Positions 55,185 through 63,292 of a stretch of DNA of 64,000 nucleotides are shown one piece after another. A program made the position numbers and the translations under genes. The stretch lies in NCBI RefSeq assembly GCF_023101145.1, contig NZ_CP073714.1, positions 6,758,001 through 6,822,000 on the forward strand, in the 5' to 3' direction. The notes beneath the pieces were generated by a model. It had not been told where the DNA came from, did no database searches, and saw only the letters and a program-made list of their open reading frames with translations. Origin of the DNA: Paenibacillus pabuli. GTDB lineage: Bacteria > Bacillota > Bacilli > Paenibacillales > Paenibacillaceae. Each line of letters starts with the position of its first letter. Positions within the stretch are counted from its first letter, which is position 1.

Positions 55185-56234
55185 TTATGGATATACCGGC
55201 GTCATGTTCAGCCCGAGGTTCTCCTCCCATCCCATCATCAGGTTCATATTTTGAATGGCTTGCCCGGATGCACCTTTCACCAGGTTGTCAATAACTGAAA
55301 TAATCGTCAAACGACCTGTACGAGGATCAGCCGCAAATCCGATATCACAATAGTTCGATCCGTACACTTCCTTCGTTGAAGGCCAGATCCCGGGCTCACG
55401 CACACGAACGAACGGCCGATTCTCATAATATTTGCGGTACAGATCAACGATTTCACGTTCACTGTGTTCGCCAGTCAGTTTGGCATACATCGTACTCATG
55501 ATCCCACGCGTCATCGGCACCAGCTGCGTTGTGAATGTTACTGTGACTGGTGTTCCAGTGATATTGCCCAGCACTTGCTCGATCTCGGGAATATGCTGGT
55601 GTTTATTGAGTTTGTATGCTTTGAAATTCTCATTCATCTCTGCATAATGATTCGTCAAACTTGTTCCCCGTCCCGCACCCGATACGCCGGATTTGGCATC
55701 AATGATGATACTGGAAGGATCAATCCATCCTGCCTCAACAGCTGGGATCAATCCGAGTAACGTAGCCGTTGGGTAGCAGCCTGGGTTGGAAATAAAGTTC
55801 TTGCCTTTCACTTCGTCTCCATACACCTCTGCCATGCCGTATACGGCCTGTTCAAGCAATGAAGCAGATGGTGCGGGATGTTTATACCACTCTTCATACA
55901 CCGTTCCGTCCTTGAGTCTGAAATCTCCAGACAGATCAATGACCTTAAGACCTGCTTCAAGCAGGCTTGGAACGAGCTTGGCGCTTACACCAGACGGGGT
56001 TGCTGTGAACACCAGATCTGCACGACTTGCGATCTCAGCCGGGTCTACGCCATCAAGCGGCCTCTGAATCACGTCCGTCAAATGCGGGAATCCATCTGCG
56101 ATGGACTCACCACTGCTGGATGAAGAGATTACCGAAGTAATTTCAACCTGCGGATGGTTCTGAAAAAAACGAATCAGCTCCACCCCGCCGTAGCCGGTGG
56201 AACCGACGATTGCCACTTTTAATTTGTTATTCAC
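55185..56234 (-). CDS. argC: N-acetyl-gamma-glutamyl-phosphate reductase
   Basis: NADPH-dependent reductase, 349 residues. Rossmann motif VAIVGSTGYGGVELIR near the N-terminus; active-site Cys in SNPGCYPTATLLG; further motif SGVSGAGRG. The start is GTG 56234 with GGGGGAGCG just upstream, although the frame is open for 22 more codons. First gene of the arg cluster; a sigma-A promoter overlapped by an ARG-box-like motif lies about 100-130 bp upstream. Confidence 0.96.
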   Translation of the reverse strand: MNNKLKVAIVGSTGYGGVELIRFFQNHPQVEITSVISSSSSGESIADGFPHLTDVIQRPLDGVDPAEIASRADLVFTATPSGVSAKLVPSLLEAGLKVIDLSGDFRLKDGTVYEEWYKHPAPSASLLEQAVYGMAEVYGDEVKGKNFISNPGCYPTATLLGLIPAVEAGWIDPSSIIIDAKSGVSGAGRGTSLTNHYAEMNENFKAYKLNKHQHIPEIEQVLGNITGTPVTVTFTTQLVPMTRGIMSTMYAKLTGEHSEREIVDLYRKYYENRPFVRVREPGIWPSTKEVYGSNYCDIGFAADPRTGRLTIISVIDNLVKGASGQAIQNMNLMMGWEENLGLNMTPVYP

Positions 56235-56331
56235 TCTCGCTCCCCCAATCTTGTTGTATGCGCTACTTATACTGTACTCACGTTGCCATAAGGCTCTCAT
56301 ACAGCAATTCCGTCGCTTCTATGCATATTTG

Positions 56332-56345
56332 TGTATTATTATACG
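56332..56345. promoter_or_regulatory. candidate ARG box (ArgR/AhrC site)
   Basis: TGTATTATTATACG, inverted GTAT/ATAC arms around TATT, resembles the AT-rich ARG-box half operator. It covers the argC -10, so binding would block initiation. A weaker similar stretch (TGCATATTTGTGTA) overlaps its left edge. Confidence 0.45.
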
Positions 56346-56366
56346 ACTCTAGTTATATAAATACAA
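56338..56366 (-). promoter_or_regulatory. sigma-A promoter of argC
   Basis: Minus strand TTGTAT (56366-56361), 17-bp spacer, perfect TATAAT (56343-56338). The start point is expected near 56331, giving a leader of about 95 nt. Confidence 0.6.
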
Positions 56367-56565
56367 CACTCTATCATCAATTTCACATGTATTCTTACCT
56401 GTCTCCGAACATATCTTTCCAACATCTGCGGACGAACCCGAATACTTCTGCTAAAATACGTATTATAGGAAACATTACAACCAGAATCTAATTCATAATC
56501 AATCTACACGAGGATGGGTTTATGAATGGATTCATGATGGTCATTATGAGACATGGGGGACTACA

Positions 56566-58014
56566 GTGCATATCGAATCCATTCTACTTATGGTACTCCT
56601 GGGCCTGAATATTATCTTCGCTGCAGCGGTCGTTTTCTTTGAACGAAAGGATGCCAGTGCATCCTGGGCTTGGCTGCTCGTCTTGAACTTTATTCCGGTG
56701 TTTGGGTTTGTACTCTATCTATTAACAGGGCAAAATCTGACGCGCTACCGGCTTTTTCAGTGGAAAGAGCGCAAGAAGCTCGGGCTTGAAAAACGGATTG
56801 CTGCCCAGCTTGAACAGCTGCAAGACAACAGGACACCGTTTCATAATCAAGCAACAGAAAGCAGTCAGGACATGATCTATATGAACCTGAAGCAGAACGA
56901 TGCTCTGTTGACCGAAGACAATGCGGTCGAGATTATTACCGACGGGACAGACAAATTTCAACGGTTGCTCGATGATATCGAAGCAGCGCAGGATCATGTT
57001 CACGTGCAATATTACATTTATAGAGGCGATCGACTCGGCAAAAGAATCCGGGACGCACTCATCCGCAAAGCTCGGGAAGGCATCAAAGTTCGTCTGCTGT
57101 ATGACGCGCTCGGTTCGCGGCGGGTGTCCAAACGCTTTTTCAAAGAACTGCGAGAAGCAGGCGGTTTGGTTGAAGTCTTTTTCCCATCCAAATTCAGTCT
57201 GATCAACCTGCGTATGAACTACCGAAATCACCGTAAAATCGTCATCATTGACGGCAACCTTGGATATACAGGCGGGTTTAATGTAGGGGATGAATATCTC
57301 GGCTTGAATTCCAAGTTCGGTTACTGGCGCGATACTCATTTGCGAATTCAGGGTAATGCTGTCCATGCGCTTCAAACCCGTTTTCTGTTGGATTGGAATG
57401 AAGCGTCCAAACAGCACGATACCCCGTATGTTCCGGCACATTTCCCTCATATTGAGGGACCAGGAACGACAGCCATGCAGATTGTATCCAGCGGACCGGA
57501 TGCAGAGACGGAGCACATCAAGAACAGTTATCTGAAAATGATTAATGGAGCCAAACATTCCATTCTGATTCAAACGCCTTATTTTATTCCAGATGCCAGT
57601 GTGCTCGAAGCCATTCGTCTTGCATGCCTGTCTGGAATTGATGTTCGCATTATGATTCCTAATAAACCGGACCATGCCTTTGTATATTGGGCGACGCTAT
57701 CTTACATCGGTGAGTTGTTAAAAGTAGGGGCAACGGTATTCATCTACGATAACGGCTTTATTCATGCCAAAACGCTTATTATTGACAGTATGGTCGCATC
57801 TGTGGGAACCGCTAATATTGATTACCGCAGCTTCCGATTGAACTTTGAGGTTAATGCATTTATGTATGATGAGGCGATTGCGACTACTCTTGTGCAGACG
57901 TTTGAGCATGATCTTCTTGTTTCCCGTGAAATGACGCTGGAGGAATATAATAAACGCAGTGTGAAGATCCGCTTCAAGGAAGCGATCTCTCGCCTGCTGT
58001 CTCCAATTCTGTAG
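56566..58014 (+). CDS. cls: cardiolipin synthase
   Basis: Makes cardiolipin from two phosphatidylglycerol molecules. 482 residues. Two N-terminal membrane helices (about 3-22 and 33-54) are followed by two phospholipase D HKD motifs: HRKIVIIDGNLGYTGG (His near 223) and HAKTLIIDSMVASVGTAN (His near 399). The start is GTG 56566 with GGGGGA 5 nt upstream. Single gene with its own terminator. Confidence 0.94.
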   Translation: MHIESILLMVLLGLNIIFAAAVVFFERKDASASWAWLLVLNFIPVFGFVLYLLTGQNLTRYRLFQWKERKKLGLEKRIAAQLEQLQDNRTPFHNQATESSQDMIYMNLKQNDALLTEDNAVEIITDGTDKFQRLLDDIEAAQDHVHVQYYIYRGDRLGKRIRDALIRKAREGIKVRLLYDALGSRRVSKRFFKELREAGGLVEVFFPSKFSLINLRMNYRNHRKIVIIDGNLGYTGGFNVGDEYLGLNSKFGYWRDTHLRIQGNAVHALQTRFLLDWNEASKQHDTPYVPAHFPHIEGPGTTAMQIVSSGPDAETEHIKNSYLKMINGAKHSILIQTPYFIPDASVLEAIRLACLSGIDVRIMIPNKPDHAFVYWATLSYIGELLKVGATVFIYDNGFIHAKTLIIDSMVASVGTANIDYRSFRLNFEVNAFMYDEAIATTLVQTFEHDLLVSREMTLEEYNKRSVKIRFKEAISRLLSPIL

Positions 58015-58054
58015 ATACAGTATTAAGTGACTTTTATTCAAAAGTTAAAACAAA

Positions 58055-58107
58055 AAGCAGGCGCTTCCTTTCCAGTCATGTCTGGTGAAGGAGTACCTGC
58101 TTCTTTT
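58055..58107 (+). terminator. intrinsic terminator after cls
   Basis: AAGCAGG pairs with CCTGCTT, and an inner stem TCCTTTCCAG/CTGGTGAAGGA lengthens it; TCTTTT follows. Confidence 0.8.
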
Positions 58108-58241
58108 GGCTCAAAAACCATAATTAGTGGTTGATTACGATCTGATCTTTCATCATTCTTTGAAAGGCTATCACTACAGTGTACATTTAGAACATTGATC
58201 TATTTTTACTGTAAACCACTAGTTACTCCACTTGTTGTTCC

Positions 58242-59147
58242 TTACACTTCCTCACGCTTAAAGCCTTCACCCAGTACTTCGTGCGCATTACTTATGATGA
58301 CAAAGGCCCCCGGGTCTACGGACCGGATCAAGGCTTTCAGTCTAGGCACCTCATTTTGCCCCACCACCACCATCAGTACGGTTCGCTGGTCGTCGGTGTA
58401 GCCGCCTTTTGCCTCCAGCTTTGTCAGTCCACGATCCAAATCTTCGAGAATCACTTTCGTAATCGGCTCAATCTGGTTGGAGATAATATAGGCTACTTTG
58501 GAGTAACCCAACCCCATCTCGACGGCATCAATGACTTTCCCTGTAACATACAACCCAATCAGGGCATAAAGGGACTGCTCCAATGACAATACAAAAGCAG
58601 CCATAATAATGACTGTCGCATCCATAATCACCACACAAAGAGAGTAACTCAGACCACTGTACTTTTGTACGATCCTGGCGAGGATGCTCATGCCGCCTGT
58701 TGATCCTCTTCCCCGGTATACGATCCCAATGCCGAGACCAACTCCAATCCCTCCATAAAGAGAACCAAGCAGTGGATTCGTTGTGGGAATGGCCCAGTCT
58801 TTCGTGAGATAAACAAACAAAGGCAGTACAATACTTCCGAGTACAGATCGTATACCATACTGCTTGCCAATTAGAAGAAAACCTGCGATCAATAGCGGTA
58901 TATTAATGGCCCATTGGGTATAAGCCGGTTCAAGCCCCAACCAATGTTTGCCCAATATTGACAGCCCGGATACCCCACCTGACGCAATCTGGTTCGGTAG
59001 TAAAAATAAATTAAAGGCCACAGCAATCAGAAACGAACCAAGAATGATAGAAACGGTGTCCACAACATTTCTCCAAGGGCCGTTCAGGGGGATGAAGCTA
59101 ATTAACCTTTTTTTACGATTATTTTGTAATTGCTGTTGCTGCTGCAT
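58242..59147 (-). CDS. YitT-family membrane protein (DUF161 with DUF2179)
   Basis: 301 residues. A Gln-rich start and basic stretch (NNRKKR) precede five or six helices (about 30-210) holding two YitT repeats (SGGVSGLSILGK; GRGSTGGMSILARIV). A soluble C-terminal DUF2179 domain follows (SKVAYIISNQIEPITKVILEDLDRG, cut here to its theme). The family is found throughout Firmicutes and its function is unknown; transport is often assumed. AAGGAGAG lies 9 nt before ATG 59147. Follows prfB after that gene's terminator. Confidence 0.87.
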   Translation of the reverse strand: MQQQQQLQNNRKKRLISFIPLNGPWRNVVDTVSIILGSFLIAVAFNLFLLPNQIASGGVSGLSILGKHWLGLEPAYTQWAINIPLLIAGFLLIGKQYGIRSVLGSIVLPLFVYLTKDWAIPTTNPLLGSLYGGIGVGLGIGIVYRGRGSTGGMSILARIVQKYSGLSYSLCVVIMDATVIIMAAFVLSLEQSLYALIGLYVTGKVIDAVEMGLGYSKVAYIISNQIEPITKVILEDLDRGLTKLEAKGGYTDDQRTVLMVVVGQNEVPRLKALIRSVDPGAFVIISNAHEVLGEGFKREEV

Positions 59148-59181
59148 GTCATCGTGCTCTCCTTTTGTTGTTTATATGCTC

Positions 59182-59242
59182 AAAAAAAAGCCCCTGTATA
59201 CACCAGCATACGCCTACACGTATCGGGTCTATACAGGAACTT
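59182..59242 (-). terminator. intrinsic terminator after prfB
   Basis: Minus strand AAGTTCCTGTATA pairs with TATACAGGGGCTT, followed by eight T residues; an inner ATACG/CGTAT arm extends the structure. It starts 4 bp after the prfB stop. Confidence 0.92.
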
Positions 59243-59246
59243 TTGA

Positions 59247-60360
59247 TTAATCGGTATCTACTTTAATCTGGCTGCGCAAATAACCATCGATGAATCCATC
59301 GAGGTCGCCATCCATGACTGCTCCTGTGTTTCCAGTCTCTACGCTCGTACGGTGATCCTTTACCATACTATAGGGATGGAATACATAGGAGCGAATCTGG
59401 CTACCCCACGCAATATCCGACTGCTCTCCTCGGATTTCGTCCAGCTGTTGTTTTTGTTCTTCAATTTTACGTTCATACAATTTGGAACGAAGCATCGTCA
59501 TCGCTCGCTCACGGTTCTTGATCTGTGACCGTTCATTCTGACACGTTACCACCACACCTGTTGGAAGGTGAGTAATCCGTACGGCTGAGTCGGTGGTATT
59601 AATATGCTGTCCACCCGCGCCGCTCGCACGGTACGTATCGATCTTGAGGTCTTCTGTCCGAATGTCCAGTTCAATCGTGTCATCAATCTCAGGAACCACA
59701 TCACACGATACGAAGGAAGTATGCCTGCGTCCCGAGGAGTCAAAAGGTGAGATCCGCACCAATCGGTGAACACCCTTCTCGGCTTTCAGATACCCATAAG
59801 CATTGTGCCCCTTGATGGAAAGTGTAACACTCTTGATTCCTGCTTCATCTCCTGCCAGATAATCCAGCACCTCAACCTTGAAGCCACGTTTCTCGGCCCA
59901 GCGTGTATACATCCGCATCAGCATCTGTCCCCAGTCCTGTGACTCGGTACCACCAGCACCCGGGTGAAGCTCCAGAATCGCATTCATCTTGTCATACGGC
60001 TGATTCAGGAGAAGCTGCAGCTCGAATTCTTCTACCTTGCTCACGATGGCCGTCACGCTGTTAGCGATCTCCACAGCCAGATCATCATCGCCTTCTTCGT
60101 CAGCCAGTTCTGCCATCATGACCGCATCATCATAATCCTGCTGCAGCTTAGTGTATTGATCTACGGATCCCTTCACCGCGTTCAGCTCGGCGATTACGGA
60201 TTGTGCCTTATCGTTATCATCCCAGAAATCCGGGGCAGACATCTTCACTTCGAAGTTCTCAATCATCTCTTGCTTCAGATCTAAGTCAAAGAGACCCCCT
60301 AAGATTTGTTAGTTTCTTGCCTATTTCACGCAGGTCCTGCTTCACGCTTGGATCGATCAT
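59247..60360 (-). CDS. prfB: peptide chain release factor 2 with programmed +1 frameshift
   Basis: Releases proteins at UGA and UAA. The true start is ATG 60360. After 24 codons (ending NLRGSL) the zero frame meets TGA (60288-60286) within CTT-TGA-C, preceded by the internal Shine-Dalgarno-like AGGGGG, the classic autoregulatory +1 site. The ribosome skips the T at 60288 and continues as LDLDLKQEM for 346 more residues, total about 370. The GGQ motif (SGAGGQHINTTDSAVR) is present. The annotated coding path is 59247-60287 joined to 60289-60360. Downstream of secA, as in Bacillus, with repeat copy E in the gap. Confidence 0.95.
60285..60300 (-). promoter_or_regulatory. prfB programmed frameshift site
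   Basis: Minus strand AGGGGGTCTCTTTGAC: SD-like AGGGGG, slippery CTT, in-frame TGA, then C. Low RF2 levels favour +1 slippage and so raise RF2 synthesis, as established in other bacteria. Confidence 0.93.
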
Positions 60361-60585
60361 GTGCAATTCCTCTTTTCATTAAGATAAGCTCCCCGCATCC
60401 AGGGCACTCCTCCAGATCACGTTTCCGATGTTTCACCTTGGAGTCTCGGTTACCTTTATATCGGCAATCCTCTTCTCCATGATCATGGTCACATAGTTAT
60501 AACTATGCACCAATTACAGGTTATGCATCCTACACTTGATCATTTGAAATACCCGGCTGCAAGGAGCCGTTCATGTCATTCTATT

Positions 60586-60769
60586 TAAGTTGAGCTAAAG
60601 AATATTTACACTTGCCACTCCGATGACAGAACAACCTTCCGATCGCTGTTATCCCCAGATTTTTTGTTTTCTTTTTCAAAGGTGAAAATCCGGGGATAAA
60701 GGCGAACGCTCCGCTTCTACAGCTTATTTCTGCCCTCTACGTTCTCGTGTAAATGTATAGTTCAACTTA
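60586..60769 (+). repeat. dispersed imperfect-palindrome repeat, copy E (best preserved, 184 bp)
   Basis: Outer arms TAAGTTGAGCTA (60586) and TAGTTCAACTTA (to 60769) pair with one mismatch. The next arms are TTTACAC/GTGTAAA. The core stem TTATCCCC/GGGGATAA is perfect. Between copies B and E the outer arm pair changes AT to GC and stays paired. Lies between secA and prfB. Confidence 0.88.
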
Positions 60770-60787
60770 TATATAAAAATTCTTTAA

Positions 60788-63292
60788 CTACTCTTGACCG
60801 TGGCAGTGTTTAAACTTTTTGCCGCTGCCACATGGACAAGCATCGTTACGACCGATTTGGTCAGACACTTTGACCGGGCGTTTCTCAGCAGGTTCGCCGC
60901 TTGTCGAGATCTGACTTTCGTCAACAACTGCCTGACGCTCCTGGTTGCTTTCGATTTGTGCTCTCATCACATAAGTTGCTACTTCTTCCTGAATCGAAGC
61001 AATCATCTGATGGAACATTTCGAAGCCTTCGAACTGGTACTCACGCAGCGGATCTGTACCGCCGTAAGCACGAAGGTGGATACCTTGACGCAATTGATCC
61101 ATCGCATCAATATGATCCATCCATTTGCTGTCTACTGCACGGAGCACAACCACTTTCTCGAACTCACGAACCATCTCTTCACCGATGCGCTCTTCACGTG
61201 CATTGTACTTGTTCTGAACTTTCTCAAACAGGTACTCGACAATCTCTTCGGCTTCCTTGCCCCACAGGTCATCTTTCGTTACCGAGCCTTCATCCAGCAA
61301 TTTGCTGTTCATGTAGTCGGCAACTTCCTGCAACTCCCAGTTTTCCGGAATATCGTCACTGCAATGAGCTTCCACGATGCGTTCAATGGAAGGTTTGATC
61401 ATATCCATAACAATCTGTTTGATGTTCTCGGACTCAAGCACCTCGCGGCGCTGTTTATATATAATTTCACGTTGCTGGTTCATGACATCATCATATTGGA
61501 GAACGACTTTACGTACGTCAAAGTTATTACCTTCAACCCGTTTTTGTGCCGACTCTACCGCACGGGTGATCATCCGGCTCTCGATCGGTTGGTCTTCTTC
61601 AAAACCAAGACGTTCCATCATGTTCAGTACATTATCTGCACCGAAACGTTTCATCAGCTCATCACCCAGCGACAGGTAGAACTGTGTGGAACCCGGGTCA
61701 CCCTGACGTCCTGCACGTCCGCGCAGCTGGTTATCAATCCGGCGAGATTCGTGACGCTCTGTACCGATGATATGAAGGCCGCCCACTTCAGCTACACCTT
61801 CACCCAGGATAATATCTGTACCCCGTCCAGCCATGTTGGTTGCAATCGTCACCGCTCCTGCTTGACCTGCACCTGAGATGATTTCCGCTTCTTCAGCGTG
61901 GTATTTGGCATTCAATACCTGATGTCTGATTCCACGGCGTTTCAGCATGTCCGAAAGACGCTCGGAGTTCTCAATCGATACCGTACCAACCAGAACCGGC
62001 TGGTTCTTGCTGTGACGTTCCACGATTTCTTCCACAACCGCTTTGAACTTGCCGTCGATGCTCTTGTACACCACATCAGCCATATCATTCCGTTTGTTCG
62101 GACGGTTGGTTGGAATCTGCAATACTTCGAGACCGTAGATTTTTTTGAATTCTTCTTCCTCGGTCTTCGCGGTACCCGTCATTCCCGCAAGCTTGCGATA
62201 CATACGGAAATAGTTCTGGAATGTAATCGTAGCAAGGGTCATGCTCTCGTTCTGTACTTCAATGCCTTCTTTGGCTTCAATCGCTTGGTGCAATCCATCG
62301 CTATAACGACGTCCTGCCATCAGACGACCTGTGAATTCATCGACGATCAGCACTTCTTCATCACTCACCACATAGTCAACGTCACGACGCATGATTACGT
62401 TGGCTTTCAATCCTTGTACGATGTGATGGTTGAGTGTAACATTCGCATGATCATACAAGTTTTCGATACCAAATGCTTTCTCCGCCTTTGCCACACCAGC
62501 TTCAGTCAGCGCTACGGATTTCACCTTGATGTCCACCGTAAAGTCTTCTTCTGGAACCAAACGTTTCACGAAACGGTCAGCTGCATAGTACAGGTCTGTC
62601 GATTTCTGAGCTTGTCCGGAAATGATCAAAGGCGTACGTGCCTCATCGACCAAAATGGAGTCCACTTCATCAATGATACAGAAGAACAATGGACGTTGTA
62701 CCATCTGCTCTTTGTACAACACCATGTTGTCACGCAGATAGTCAAAGCCAAATTCATTATTTGTTCCGTACGTAATATCACATGCATAAGCATGTTGTTT
62801 CAAAGCATGGTCCATACCGCTCAGGTTAACCCCTACAGTCATGCCCATGAATTCATAAATCTGTCCCATTTCCTGGCTATCCCGTTGAGCCAAATAATCA
62901 TTGACCGTTACCACGTGTACACCTTTGGACATCAATGCATTCAGGTATACCGGGAGTGTTCCAACCAGTGTCTTACCTTCACCCGTTTTCATCTCTGAAA
63001 TCCGGCCTTCATGAAGGGCAATGCCCCCAAGCATCTGTACGTCATAGTGACGTTTGCCCAGTACACGGCGAGATGCCTCCCGTACGGTTGCAAATGCCTC
63101 CGGAAGAAGTTCATCCGTGGTTTCACCCTTTTCAATGCGGGCACGGAATTCCTCCGTTTTGGATTTCAGTTGTTCATCAGACAGAGCCTGAAATTGTGGT
63201 TCCAGTTTATTGATCACATCGACTGTCTTCATCAGACGTTTAACATCACGTTCGTTCATGTCGCCGAAGATCTTTTTGACAAGTCCTAGCAT
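60788..63292 (-). CDS. secA: preprotein translocase ATPase SecA
   Basis: ATPase that drives proteins through SecYEG. 834 residues. Walker A is MKTGEGKTLVGTLP, followed by the DEVDSILVDEARTPLIISG Walker B region and the pre-protein cross-linking domain. The second nucleotide-binding domain has TNMAGRGTDIILG. The C-terminal zinc motif is CPCGSGKKFKHCHG. ATG 63292 has AAAGGGG 7 nt upstream; the frame stays open 46 codons further but is not coding-like. Upstream of prfB as in other Bacillales. Confidence 0.98.
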   Translation of the reverse strand: MLGLVKKIFGDMNERDVKRLMKTVDVINKLEPQFQALSDEQLKSKTEEFRARIEKGETTDELLPEAFATVREASRRVLGKRHYDVQMLGGIALHEGRISEMKTGEGKTLVGTLPVYLNALMSKGVHVVTVNDYLAQRDSQEMGQIYEFMGMTVGVNLSGMDHALKQHAYACDITYGTNNEFGFDYLRDNMVLYKEQMVQRPLFFCIIDEVDSILVDEARTPLIISGQAQKSTDLYYAADRFVKRLVPEEDFTVDIKVKSVALTEAGVAKAEKAFGIENLYDHANVTLNHHIVQGLKANVIMRRDVDYVVSDEEVLIVDEFTGRLMAGRRYSDGLHQAIEAKEGIEVQNESMTLATITFQNYFRMYRKLAGMTGTAKTEEEEFKKIYGLEVLQIPTNRPNKRNDMADVVYKSIDGKFKAVVEEIVERHSKNQPVLVGTVSIENSERLSDMLKRRGIRHQVLNAKYHAEEAEIISGAGQAGAVTIATNMAGRGTDIILGEGVAEVGGLHIIGTERHESRRIDNQLRGRAGRQGDPGSTQFYLSLGDELMKRFGADNVLNMMERLGFEEDQPIESRMITRAVESAQKRVEGNNFDVRKVVLQYDDVMNQQREIIYKQRREVLESENIKQIVMDMIKPSIERIVEAHCSDDIPENWELQEVADYMNSKLLDEGSVTKDDLWGKEAEEIVEYLFEKVQNKYNAREERIGEEMVREFEKVVVLRAVDSKWMDHIDAMDQLRQGIHLRAYGGTDPLREYQFEGFEMFHQMIASIQEEVATYVMRAQIESNQERQAVVDESQISTSGEPAEKRPVKVSDQIGRNDACPCGSGKKFKHCHGQE

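Larger units (their letters stand above)
56235..56565. other. 331-bp divergent region between argC and cls
   Basis: AT-rich. It holds the argC promoter with an ARG-box-like motif and, further right, the leader of cls. No T-box motif and no small gene are seen. Confidence 0.6.

Noticed and set aside
56235..56480. A T-box leader upstream of argC
   Set aside because: No T-box sequence (AGGGTGG-ACCGCG type) and no terminator hairpin in the leader.
60247..60266. ATG at 60266 as the prfB start
   Set aside because: It lies inside the domain, lacks an RBS, and ignores the obvious frameshift site and the upstream ATG at 60360.
60794..62998. Two roughly 360-codon + strand frames opposite secA
   Set aside because: Antisense shadows of secA with no RBS and unnatural composition.
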